A stretch of 64,000 nt of DNA from Gossypium raimondii. Lineage: Eukaryota > Streptophyta > Magnoliopsida > Malvales > Malvaceae. The notes below the pieces were generated by a model. The model searched no databases. It was not told the origin of the DNA and saw nothing but the letters and a program-made list of their open reading frames with translations. The number at the start of each line of letters is the position of its first letter. The first letter of the stretch is position 1. The DNA is taken from assembly GCF_025698545.1 (NCBI RefSeq), contig NC_068569.1:18786001-18850000 (forward strand), written 5' to 3'. Shown here piece after piece: positions 34,771-46,583 of the stretch. Both the position numbers and the translations under genes were made by a program.

Positions 34771-37700
34771 TGTAATACCTCAAAAATTTTTACAGTAAGA
34801 TATTATTTTGATATAATAAAATAAGGAAATAAAGCGACAAAAAGGGGAAATTTTGGAGTTATGTCAACATTGGGAAGTATATTATGACATATTAGTTCAA
34901 GAAAGGATTAAATCGCAAAAGTGAGAAAAGTTTTGTTGCCCAAGAGTAAATACTCAAAATTTAAGGGGTTAAAGTGTAAATATGAAAAAATTGAAAGACC
35001 AATGGTGTAAATATTTTAAGGGTGGAATGGTCTAGAAACTAAGGAAAATGGATGGATTAGGACCAAATTGAAAAATGTGAAGAATTTTGAGGGACTAAAT
35101 CATAATTTTACCAATTAAGTGATGACTCAAGGATGAAATTTTAGAAGATCATAAAGGGCAAAATGGTCAATTAATAAGAGAGAGAAATCTAGAAGATAAT
35201 GATGATGTTGGAGATATTTTAGATTAAATAAATAAATAAATATTAGTTTATTAATATTTTAATTTGATTTTTAAATGATATTTCATTATTTTATTATTAT
35301 TTTATTTAGTATATATATAAGAAAAGGAAGATAAAGAATCATTCAACCCACCATTTTTCCCATGCACCAACGTGAGAAAAAGAGAGAAAGAAAGAAAATT
35401 TTGCTTTCTTTACAATTTGGTCCTTTCACCAAAAATTCACCATTTTCATCTAGAAATCAAAATAATTTTCATATCCATCAAGAGAGAAAGATAACAAGGA
35501 GACTATGGGGAGCTAGAATATCAAGTTAGATTCAAGAAATAGAAGTTGGAGGAGAGAGAAAATCAAGTTAAAGGTTGAAATCAATATGACAAGGTAAGAA
35601 CATCAAGATTTTAATATATTTTTAAGTTTGATATTATTGAAAAGTATGGAAATGATGTTAAGGTAAAGTTTTCGATATATGGTCCTATGTTCTTGATATG
35701 TTACTGAAGATAAAATAAGAGAAAGTGATGAGAAATAATGTAGAGAAAGAAAATAAGGGTGTTATAAACATGGTAATAAACATCTTGCACTAAAATAGTT
35801 TTGGACAGCAACAGTAGGCTAATTTTGAAAAATCACCATAAATTATGGAAATCGAATTAGAGGATAAAAAATATGTAATTAAAGCTTATTAAGTCTAGTT
35901 TCTCATAAAGGAAACGTGTAAGTAATGGAATTGTAAATCATGAGATATAATAAATTTTGTGAGATAAGGTTAGAATGAATTTGGGTTCCCTATTCGACTT
36001 TGGAAAATCATAAAAATTGAATAAAAATAATTAGTGGCTTAAATTTATATTTTAAAATCCTGAATGAGTATATTTTCAATAGAAACAAATGGAAACATTA
36101 TCCAAATTTTTACAAAGAGATAATTAATTTTTAGTGAAGAGGGTAGGAACTGTCAAATAGTGAAATAGAGGAAATTTAAAGAATAAACTGTACTTATTGG
36201 CTAAACAAAAATTCTGAAATTTTATGGTAAGAATATATGTGAGTCTAGTTTTAGATAAAATTTTCGGATCTCAATTGAGTTCTATAGCTTAATATATAAT
36301 TAATTTAGTGACTATGACTCAAGTGAACGACTTGTTATGAGTAAACAAGTAAATAGTGGTATTATATATATATCAAGGATGTGGAATGGAGTGGAGGAGG
36401 AGGAAAATACATGTGAATATTAAGCTAATATGAGTTTATTTTAAAATAGCTAATTTACATGTTTTAGGTTCGGGACTAAATTGAATAAAAGTAAAGTTTT
36501 AAGGGTAATTTTGTAAAAATGTCAAAATGACCAAATTGCATGAAATGAATTGTTTTATTATTTAAATTAATAAATTGAATGAAATATTAATTTAGATCAA
36601 GATTGGGTGGAGATTCGAGGAAAATGAAAATTTTCAAAAATGTCCCTGAATTTTGGTATTTCTGCAATTTAGCCCGGTAAGTTCATGTAACTTGAATTAT
36701 ATTCTTAAATGCTTGAAATGTATGTTATTGATGTGAATATGATTTGAATGTTCATTGTATGAAAATTGATGAAACATTGATATATTTGATAAAAAGGGGA
36801 AGAAATCTCAGTTGAATGGAAGGAAAATTCGATGGATCTCTGAAAATGAATTGACGGTAAAAAGGATCTAGCCCGGACTGGTGATCCGATCCTATCCTGA
36901 TATAGCCCTCCCGAAGAATATGTGAAAAATGGATTTAGCCCGGATGGGTAATTCGAATTAGGGTCTGAATTTAGCCTGGACTGGTAATTTAGATCCAAGC
37001 TCATTAGAGTAATTGTCATTACAAGGGATTTAGCTGGACTAGTAATCCCGCTGTAAGGATAAGGTTCACGGGAGTGTGTCTGAAATGGAAATGTGCCCAC
37101 ATGAATATGAATTGACGGACCTGGGTACACTAAAAGTGCACCTCTGAAAATCCATCGAATTTCTGAGAAATTCAACGGGATAAATATGGAAAATAATAAG
37201 GGTAATGGAAAACATGGAATTGAATTATTATTGGAAATATATTATCGAATTTAATACCCAGTTTGGATTGAACGCGGGATTGAGTATAATCGTTCTGTGC
37301 CAAAGGATGAATTGACGGATAAGACCATAACTGGGTTATGGCATTACAAATGTAAAGGATGAATTGACGGCAAATTACCCAAGTAAACTGAGGTTCAGCA
37401 TTTGTTGCGGACTTTCGTGTTTACTATATGTTTAGCTCTCATGAACTTAAGTTCAGCTTTCGGGCTTCTGAAAACGATGTACTCATATCCGTAAGTTGTT
37501 CTTCGAAAGGTAAAATATCGGGAGTTGTCTTGAATGGTAATATAATTATTTATATGATGCATTGAATTGGTAAGTATTTAAGTGAAAATATGCTACTGCT
37601 CATGAAAAAGTATTAAGGTTTAAATTAAGCAATTTTCTTATGAAATGACTTATCATGTGATCAGTTCGGGAAAGGCTTTGGGTAAATGCACTAGCTTGTG

Positions 37701-38297
37701 ACCATGGTTGAATGATATGTTTATGACTTGTGTGACATGCATATGGATCAAGCATGGAAAGTAAAGAAATGCAAATGAAAATAAATAAATTATCAAGAGT
37801 TAAAGTTATATAAAATCCTACTAAGCTTGGGATAATATGTTTAAGTGATATTGTGGATTTATTCACCTTGTAAGTTGATGAATATAACTTCAGGGGTATT
37901 GTGGTATCAATATTGGGTTATCCTTGATATGTATAGATTTCATATTTTAAAAGAACTAATATGATTAAAGACTACACGAGCTTACTAAGCATTCATTGCT
38001 CACGTATTTGTTTTTTTTTATTTACCTTATAGATTATCGGAAGCTCGATTGGGTTGGAAACTTGTCGGAGATATATCACACTATCCATTGGTTTTATTGG
38101 TAATTTTGGAGGATTTGATTCTAGTTATAATGGCATGTATAAGTTAATTTAGTCAACGTTGGCTCATTAATATTTTGATTTTGGTTGGTTTCAAATATGA
38201 ATGCTAGATGAAATGAAATGTCTGAAAATTAATTTGTAAATTTCGGTAATGTTCCGTAACCCTGTTCCGGCGACAGATTCGGGTTAAGGGTGTTACA
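34771..38297 (-). mobile_element. Solo LTR, Gypsy-like family B, copy 1 (3527 bp)
   Basis: It begins TGTAATACCTCAAAAATT and ends GGTTAAGGGTGTTACA, with a perfect TGTTA duplication at 34766-34770 and 38298-38302. The interior has no retroviral domain. It shares ordered blocks with copy 2, for example 'agttttggacagca' at about 35809 and 41671. A degenerate repeat of 'tttagcccgga' occurs around 36860-37050. Its length and single-copy state indicate a solo LTR of a long-LTR Gypsy element, perhaps Tekay/Del-like. Confidence 0.88.
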
Positions 38298-38890
38298 TGT
38301 TAATTTGAGGTTTAATATGGAATGTTTAAGTTGATGCATAAGTGAGAGTGATATAGGCAATTTGGGTTGAAATTGGTATGAATTTAGAATTGGCTTAAAT
38401 GATGTTTTATTTGATTGTTTTGATAATATATGTGAAGTACCTATGAGGATACATTGGTTAGGAAAATAGGATGATTGTTTTGACATGTTTTAAATGTATT
38501 AAATTGTGTTTTAAAGTGATTGAACGATTGGTTTTTGAATTGCTTGGTGTTCAAGGTTGCAGGAAAGGGTAAACTTGATGTTAAGGTTCATTTTGAGTCC
38601 ACAAGGGCATGTGACTGGACCGTGTGAGACACAATACTAACATATGGGCGTGTGTCTTCTGTTTCTTTGAAAATTTTTTATGTTTTCGAAAAAAATTCTT
38701 GGAGTACCCGGTTTAGTCCCGATTTGTTTCTAACACATATTTTGAGCCTCGAGGGCTCATAAAAGGGACAATATGATTAAATTATGATGTGTATGCTAGA
38801 TGATTATATAATGTTCATATTTAATCTGAAAAGTCCAATAATACTCCGTAACCCTATTCCGTCGACATATAAGGGTTAGAGGGTGTTACA

Positions 38891-38912
38891 ATATATATAT
38901 ATATATATATAT
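38891..38912. repeat. (AT)11 microsatellite
   Basis: Perfect AT repeat directly at the right edge of the family A LTR. It overlaps the presumed ATATA target duplication. Confidence 0.9.
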
Positions 38913-39972
38913 TCATGATCACATATCATAGTCTCATATAATACCAATTATATCATGCTTAATTCAATTTAGTCCATATCAATTCATATCATCAAATACA
39001 TAGCATCACATAATTCACAATTTACCAATCATGCAATACTTACCAAATTCATGATACAAGTAGAGATATTACCTTAAACAAGCTAGTTTGTAACAAGCCA
39101 TATAAATATTGTTATATGTATTGAATTTAAATCATGGAAGCACAAAATGTTATTGTTACTCGTTTATAACTCTCATCTTTCCTTTCTCTTGAGACAGTCC
39201 GACGTTGTATTTAGCTACATTCAACAATTCAATTATAAAAATGGCATTAGTTTCCACTCATTCACATAAAAACATATAATGAAGCATATTTTGCATTTTA
39301 TTCATTTTAGTCCTTATATTCGAATACTCATATTTTTTATATTTAGCATCGGATCGAATTCGATTTCATATCCTTTCATTCGGGACCTTGTACTTTTAAT
39401 CTATAGCATAATTTCTTAACAATTTTCAATTTAGTCTCTAATGTCACAAAACTAACTATTAAGCTTGAATTAATTTTTAGCTTAATCCTTAACATAATCC
39501 AAGCTTACTAACTAGCAATCTTTTCAAATTCAAGCTTAAATTCATAAATTACACTTTAATGGCAACTTGTCAAACATTTAATAATTGAAGAAATTAACAC
39601 ATAAGTAAATTAAATCAAGCTCCTATGATTCAAATTCTATAAAAATTTAAGGAAATAGCTTGATTACCTTAGTTGAGTTTAGATAAAACGGAAAATAAAA
39701 CAAAGAAGTTTTTCTTTCTTTTCTTAGATTGAGACGACCAACCCACTAAAGAAGATGATAACTTCATGTTTCTTTCCACTTACTTAGTATTTATATTATG
39801 ATTAAAACCTTGATTAATTTAATTAATCATAATTAGTAATTTAATGTTAATACGTTAGTTTTAATTAATCAAGTCGATTAAGATAAATGGATGTAAACAT
39901 TCCACTAACTTAGTTTACAAATTCGAGTTCTGAAACCGCATTTTCTGACACTGCCTAAATCGAGTTATTACA

Positions 39973-40336
39973 AAAGTGGTCTAGGTTGTTTCTTGAGCTT
40001 TAACTGATCAATCTTTTCTACTATCTTTGAACCTCGAATTATTTTGAGTGTGGGCTCAAACAAACTGAATTAGCACACAAAATGAAAACTTTACATAATT
40101 TTTAGTAGAAAAGTTAATTCTCTTTATAAACAAGAAACTATGAATATTTTCCTGAAAAATATATTTTATTCTTTAAAATAAATTGTCACTATTTTTCGAC
40201 AGAATATCGATGCTCAAAAGTTGTGTTTGTAGGTTAACTCATAGTTCTTATTTATAGAAAAACGGAGCAAGAGTTCTGTTCGAATAAGGTTTAATTAAAT
40301 AATAACATTTAATATTTTAATAGAATATAGAGGGGT
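39973..40336. repeat. Continuation of the older host repeat
   Basis: It resumes the sequence broken at 32137 and carries the second copy of the dispersed repeat described at 31601-32137. No gene is present. Confidence 0.5.
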
Positions 40337-40583
40337 TGTAAAACCTCTTGTGCGACTTGGTCGTCGGGTCCAAGCTATAGAATGCTACATTTGTTGCCGA
40401 AGCAAATACAGTCAATTTTGTAGTATACAAACATTCACACATGTAATTAAAAGTTAATCACATTCAAATTATGTTAAACAATCATATTCGGGGCTTATAT
40501 GAGCTTATGAAAGTTCTTTTGTCAACCCTAGCACGATTGCATGTGTGAATGTTTGTATACTGCAAAATTAACTGTAGTTGCTC

Positions 40584-43500
40584 TGTAACAGCCTGATTTT
40601 GAGTCTAGTCGGAACAGTGGTTTTGGGACCACAAATTCGACGAGGAAAAATGTAATGGCCTGAATTTTCAGAGGTGTCGGAACGGTGATTCGAGATCACT
40701 AAATTCGACAAATGGGTAGAAAATATTATTAATTTAGTGAGTATAAGTTAAATGTGAAGTTAGGAAAATTTTTGAAATAGTGAATAGTGCACTAGAAATA
40801 AATATTAAAATAATTAGAATCGAAAATGAGGTATCGAGACCTCAAGGATTTTAAATTGAGCCATAAATATTTTTATAAATATTTATGGAGTGTTAAAAAG
40901 TTAGTATTAAAGTTTCGTTAAGAAATTTTAAAGTTCCAATAATTAATTGAACAAAAAGGACTAAATTGTAACAAATGAAAAATTATGGGAAATGATTAAA
41001 TAGCTTAAATGATAAAAGGAAGAGGACTTAAAAGGAAAATAGACCCAAGGTCTATTTGGGCTGGACGGAAAAGGCATGAAATCAGCAACAAAGTAAGGAG
41101 AATTAAGGGTAAAATTGGAATATTGCAAAATTTACTTAATAAAGTTAGGACCAAAGTGGAATTATCTAGATTTCTCTTTATTTTTCTGCATTCTCATCAG
41201 AAAAAACACCATAGAAGGGCTTCCTTAAGCTGGTTATTCCTATTTTTACTGCAGGTAAGTTCAATTCTTGATTATTTCTTGAAAATTTTATGTTTTTGTG
41301 ACTTTTACAACTAGGCCCACTTGTTGAATTCATTAGTTTTTGATTCTATGAAAGAAGTTGAAAGTTGATATGAATATGTGATGGAAGTATATGATGATTT
41401 AGCATGGAATTAGAGCTTTAAATTGTTCATATGCTGATTTTATTGAAAGAATTGAATAGAAAGTGAATGTTTGGGACCTAATAGTAAAAGAGTTTGAAGA
41501 TAGAGTTATATGTGGAAATTCTGAATTTCAATAGTTGTGAAACAACTTATAATGTCTAGGTAAAGTATTAATTGAGGAAATTAGATTAATTGAGGGGTTA
41601 ATTGAGAAAGGACCGAATTGTATAAACTGTGAAATTTGGGGCAAAAAGGAAATCAACATTTTGCACTAAAGCAGTTTTGGACAGCAGCAGTAGTATAAAT
41701 TTGAAAAATCACCAAAAATTGTGGGAATTGAATTATAGGGTGAATAAAATATTAAATTAAAGCTCATTGAGTGTAGTTTCTCATAGAAGAAACGGTGTAA
41801 GCAATGGAATTGTAAATCATGAGATATAATAAATTTTGTGAGACAATGTCAGAATGATTTTGGGTTCCCCTGTTCTGACTTTGGAAAATCATCAAAAATT
41901 GAATAAAAATAATTATGAGTTATAATTTATATTCTTAGAATCCGTAATGAGTCTATTTTCAAAGGAAATAAACAGAAACATCATCCAAATTCTGTACAAT
42001 TAGATAATTTATTTTTAGTGAATAGTGGTCGGAACTGTCAGACAGCGAAGCAGGGGAAACTTTAAAGAATAAACTGTACTATTTGGCTGAACCAAAAATT
42101 CTGAAAATTTTATGGTAAGAAGGTATGTGAGTCTAGTTTCAGGGAAAATTAACGGATCTTAATTTGGATCTCTGTAGCTCCAGATAAAAATAATTTAGTG
42201 ACTCTGACTCGGATAAACAACTTTGAATATACATGTGAGTGAATAGTGAAATTATAGCTAATGTTGTTTAAGTGTGGTATACACATTAAGGATGTGGAAT
42301 GGAGAGGAGGAGGAGGAAAATTGGGAAATATATGAATGATTTGTGTATAATTGGTCATATGCTTGATTATAATTGATAAACGATGAAATAGAAATGATGC
42401 TTATATTTGTGCATTATTGGTCATGGTTTAAGCTCATGTGTGAAAATAAAGTTTCATAGTATGTGTGTATGGTATATTCGGTATATGATTTGGCATGAAA
42501 TAATGTCTTGAATGGTTTATGAATTAACACATGTTGGTAAGCCTGATACATGAATAAATGTTGTGCTCATCCATGCTTATAATGCTTATGTTGTATGTGT
42601 ATTTGGCTAACATATTTGGTGTATATGCTTAGGCTTTGGCCAAGTCGTGGCTAGATTATGCCACGTTAAATTTATAAGTTATGCATTGAAATGGTTTATC
42701 GTATGGTTAGCCCCAAAAAGAGTTATGTTTAAATACACTAGCTTGCGACTATGGTTGAATGATATGTTTATATCTTGTGTGATGTGCATAGAAAACGAGT
42801 ATGGAAAGATAATGAAATAATAAGTTCATATAGCTGAAATTTAATGATTAAATGTTAATTTCACGAATAATATAATGTGTGATGAAATATATTTATTGTT
42901 GAAATGAGAATAAAACAAAAATGCGAAAAACCGAATAAATGATCAAATTGAGCGGAACGCCGGATTTGAGTACTTCTGATCAGTGGCAAAGTGATAAGTG
43001 GTAGCCTTAGCTACACTTATCTGATCAAGTGACAAAGTGATAAGTGGTAGCCTTAGCTACACTTATCTGATCAAGTGACAAAGTGATAAGTGGTAGCTTT
43101 AGCTACACTTGTCTGATCAAGTGACAAAGTAATAAGTGGTAGCCTTAGCTACACTTATCTGATCAAGTGACAAAGTGATAAGTGGTAGCTTTAGCTACAC
43201 TTATCTGATCAAGTGACAAAGTGATAAGTGGTAGCCATAGCTACACTTATCTGATCAGGGACAAGTGATAAGTGATCATATGTAAGACCATAGTTATACT
43301 ATGGCAAAGTGAAAGTGAAGTACTCAATTTTTCCGTAACCGTTCCCTAATTTGATTAAGGATGGTAAGTGACAAATTGACTCAAAAGAATTAAAGAAAAT
43401 GGATAAGTGGTAGTGTATTTATACCAGGATGATGTTGTTATTCAAGCTAAAGTGATATTTTCATTGCAAAATTGAGAATTTCATAAATGTGTTAATGAAT

Positions 43501-43881
43501 GGTATAATCGATAAACGTTGATTTAAATGGTAAATACGTATTAGTGTTAAAATTAGTGACATTGAATTGTACGTGAATTAAATAGAAATTGCTAGTGATA
43601 TGATTTAAATTGCGAGCAAGAGAAATTACGAATTGAATGAAATGGAAATGAAGCATTGAATTGCATGAATATGTATCGGGTCTCGTAGGCCATAATTATT
43701 ATGATTATAATATTTTGATGATATATTGTGAAAAGTTATAGAAGCATGTTAATTATTTTGAAATTTTTAATTTAGATGAAATTTTATAACTCGGTTTAAT
43801 ACGTTTACAAGTGTATGTGTATGTGTTTTGGTAATGCCTCGTACCCTATTCCGGTGTTGGATACGGGTAATGGGTGTTACA
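40584..43881 (-). mobile_element. Solo LTR, Gypsy-like family B, copy 2 (3298 bp)
   Basis: It begins TGTAACAGCCTGATTTTG and ends ACGGGTAATGGGTGTTACA, with a perfect TGCTC duplication at 40579-40583 and 43882-43886. It shares ordered blocks with copy 1 and lies in the same orientation. No coding domain is present. It contains a 46-bp tandem array not seen in copy 1. Confidence 0.88.
42978..43257. repeat. 46-bp tandem array, about six units, each with a hairpin
   Basis: Units read 'gataagtggtagc' - 'ctta' - 'gctacacttatc', followed by 'tgatcaagtgacaaagt'. The first two parts are inverted, so each unit can form a stem of about 12 bp with a 4-base loop. Units differ by only a few substitutions (ctta/ttta/cata), so amplification looks recent. 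The array lies inside the family B copy 2 LTR. Confidence 0.92.
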
Positions 43882-43949
43882 TGCTCCGATAACGAATGTA
43901 ACATATTGTAGCTCGGACACGGCGATCAGGTCGAACAAGGGGTGTTATA

Positions 43950-45321
43950 GGGGTGGCGACACACCTTTATTGGGATTAGGGTTTGTTGCCCCTCACACAT
44001 GTGATTGGGCTTTTGGGCTCGTCTCATATATTGTGTACAACTATATGTGTTATTCGGGCTTTTATCCAATATTTATAAGTTATCCAACCCGATAACTATT
44101 TTCTATTACCCAAAATATTAATTAATTAATTAACTTAACTAAATTAATTTCTTAATTAAATTATTGTCTCAACTCAATTTTAATTCCGTTAAACTCATGA
44201 AAACTTCACCGTATTAGAATCCATGAAGAAATTAATTTAATTGCATTATTCAACAAACCTGTGATGTTTGAATTAATTTATTTCTCAGTTCAAATTTCAA
44301 TTATTTAATTAAAATTAATTAAATAATAATTCGAAGAAACTAAATTAATTTCTAAATCATCTTTTGTGCTTAGCGAGAAAATGTATTTACTGCGAATAGT
44401 GATACATGCGATCTATTTCTCTTACTTATCGCTTTCATTCATTCCACAACTTATCATTTTTACATGCAATTCATTTTGGGTTATCTCAAGTTGGCGGAGG
44501 GACCAATGAGATATATAATTAGGATTCAAACAATTTTCAATTAAGTTTCAGCTCTTTGCCTATTAATTACAACTTATTTAATTATAGAGTCATTCGACTA
44601 TAGTACCATGACATTGTCATAAGTATGTTACCCTTATTATATACCATTACAAAAGTTACTTTATTAATTACCCATCCAATGACATTGTCATAAGTGTGTT
44701 ACCTTCATAGGATATCATTAATCTTTTGAGATAAAATTCATTCTCTCAATATGATCCTGTTTTATCTCATGGTTTTGATTATATCTTTTGATATGAAAAA
44801 ACCCTTTACTAACACATAGTAATTAAATAATTTGTCATAAGTGACACATAGCCACGTTCCTTTTTCTTCAATCAAATAATGCCAATGAGAGGATATCATT
44901 TATCCTTTATTTGGCTATGAATTTCACTATTGTGAAATGATGCTACATCATACAAAAGTCGTATACCTAATACACCAACTTTCGATTTCTTATCAACCAA
45001 AATAATCACACCCATATATCTATGTGGACTTGCTTCGATACCCAACAAGCCGATGCCCTTTTAAAGGCTCTGGAATTACAGTTGTCGGGGTCTCCAAGGA
45101 GCTTTACAGAGGCAATTGTAGTTTAACTGGACCCGCTCTAAGGATTGACTCTTTGCCTATATTAGATTTGTTGAGCGTGAGTTTAACAACCCTGACTATA
45201 TTACTTTCTCCTATCACTCTTCTCTCTCCAATGTTGCGAGTGGCGACAGAGGCTAGAAATTACGGCGGCTAAGGTTTCTTCACTTTAGGATTAGATTGGG
45301 CCTTGATTGCCTTTATACTCA
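43950..45321. other. Retroelement-like, non-coding region
   Basis: Low-complexity AT-rich DNA holding two copies of 'gacattgtcataagt' about 90 bp apart (about 44612 and 44681). A less AT-rich end at 45020-45270 gives an 82-codon frame with no recognised domain. It could be the remains of an LTR element hosting the nest. I could not define ends. Confidence 0.35.
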
Positions 45322-45959
45322 CAACATGTTTGGTTTGGTGTATTGGCTAAGCCAATACACCCCTAATCGGTGGACCCCATCTAATCCCTCTCTATCCCGT
45401 GTTTGGTTTAAAGTATTGGTAATACGGGTGTAATCGGTTACTTTCCTAATCGGTGAAAATCACTGATTTCTATTCCCCCCATTTTGCCCAGATTAGGAAC
45501 GGCTTCAGCAAACCCTCCCTGTTTTACCCTCCCCCGATCCCCTGTGTTCCTCTTCCGTTCCTTCAAGCTTGCTCCCCCCGTTTCATTTCATTTCTTTTTC
45601 GGCCGATTTGCTCTCTGTCGATTTGCTCTCTGTTTTACCCTCCCGATTGCCTTCCCCATTGTCTTCCTTCCTTCTACCTTCTGCCCATTTGCTAAAGTTT
45701 CGACTGATTTCCTTCTACCTTCTCCCTTCTTTTCTTTTTCTTTACAACTTCTCTGTCACTCTTTCGATTGGCCTTCTCAACCAGTCGACACTCTTTCGAT
45801 TGCTCTCAAGTAGTGGGTTTCGACACTCTTTCGACCGATTGCTCTCTTGAAAGGTAAAGGTTACTGCCTTGTTAGTGCAAAGACGAGTGGTTGTGACCGG
45901 GATGGGAATAGTAACTCCGCTTGGACATGAGCCTGATGTTTTCTATAACAACCTGCTTG

Positions 45960-46583
45960 TGTCACGGGCCGCAGTTCAAAGCCCGTGACCAGCGCACCAA
46001 ATGCATCCAATGGAGGTCTGTTGCTCAGATGGGGATCATTTGGCCCACAAGAACTGGCCCGATTCAAAGAGATATTGGAGAAGCTCACGATTGAAGCTTT
46101 GGTTGGCCCGATAGCGAAGAGATGGCAACTTAGGCTAATATGGTAACTAATCTTAGAAGATAGAGGGAATCATATCTTGTAAAGATTAGATTAGATTTGA
46201 TAAGGCTTATCTTGTAAATCCCTAAAATTAAGGGATATGGTTAAATCTCATCCGTCGATGTAATTGTATCTTGACCGTCGGTTTTGGGGGAGCTCAACTA
46301 TAAATAGAGAGCCTCCCCCTCATTTGTACTCACTCCTGAATTGTTTCATTATTCTTTGTGAATAAGAGAAGTAGAGAGCATTTACTCAAACACTTTGCGC
46401 GCTCTTTCTGTTGTTCTTTTGCTTAGCTTCTTTTGGCATAAAATCGCTTCCGCTGTTCAATTGGTGCCTTGGAGGAGTTCTTAAAGAATCCTCATCGAGT
46501 TAAGGCTGACTTGGGCGAGTTTGGAGCAAACGGATCGCTTAAGGCCGCATTTGATTATGAGACGAAAGGTCTAGCCCGTGACA
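45960..46583 (+). mobile_element. Small solo LTR (624 bp) inside the captured KAS exon
   Basis: Perfect 10-bp inverted ends, TGTCACGGGC...GCCCGTGACA, flanked by CTTG on both sides (45956-45959 and 46584-46587). A TATA box (TATAAATA) is at 46299. Removing it rejoins KAS codons for NNLL-E-(G)-VSG, which fixes the insertion point. The apparent duplication is 4 bp; an extra base may have been lost. Confidence 0.85.
46299..46306 (+). promoter_or_regulatory. TATA box of the small LTR
   Basis: TATAAATA in a C/T-rich context, at mid-LTR as expected for a U3/R junction. It supports + orientation for this LTR. Confidence 0.55.

Larger units (their letters stand above)
32765..38890 (-). mobile_element. 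Solo LTR, Gypsy-like family A, nested in family D
   Basis: In window orientation it runs from TGTAACGACCCGATAG to ...GAGGGTGTTACA at 38890. It is the reverse complement of the family at 55102-58328, sharing the 'cgactaagaaagaaaaagat' block and the 'cgatgag(g/a)cactgggtg' repeats. Flanks are ATATA at 32760-32764 and 38891-38895. The right copy begins an (AT)11 tract, so this duplication alone is weak, but the ends and the continuity of family D across the gap support it. Removing the inner LTR leaves about 2594 bp. Confidence 0.75.
32138..39972 (+). mobile_element. Solo LTR, family D, interrupted by nested LTRs
   Basis: It begins TGTAATACCCCACACC and ends ...CGAGTTATTACA at 39972. Flanks are AAAGC (32133-32137) and AAAGT (39973-39977), a 5-bp target duplication with one mismatch. 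Removing the nested family A insertion (32765-38895) leaves about 1704 bp. Only one LTR is present and no internal domain was found, so it is most simply a solo LTR. Confidence 0.7.
40337..43949. mobile_element. 310-bp fold-back element with 5-bp duplication, split by an LTR
   Basis: The ends are TGTAAAACCTCTTGTGCGAC (left) and, reverse-complemented, TATAACACCCCTTGTTCGAC (right). Roughly 110 bp at each end are inverted copies. GGGGT flanks both ends exactly (40332-40336 and 43950-43954). Removing the inserted family B LTR plus its TGCTC duplication (40584-43886) leaves 310 bp. The arms match the start of the family D-like LTR at 54437. This is therefore a palindrome built from two opposed LTR 5' ends that nevertheless has its own target duplication. 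Confidence 0.75.

Noticed and set aside
36705..37175. 156-codon open frame on the minus strand
   Set aside because: It lies entirely inside the family B solo LTR, has no domain, and is low in coding character. Chance frame in LTR DNA.
32760..38895. Using ATATA alone as proof of the family A insertion
   Set aside because: The right copy falls in an (AT)11 tract, so the match could be chance. The call rests mainly on the LTR ends and on the family match.
45453..45850. Overlapping Phe/Pro/Ser-rich frames
   Set aside because: They arise from a C/T-rich tract left of the KAS fragment, probably captured leader or intron. No domain.
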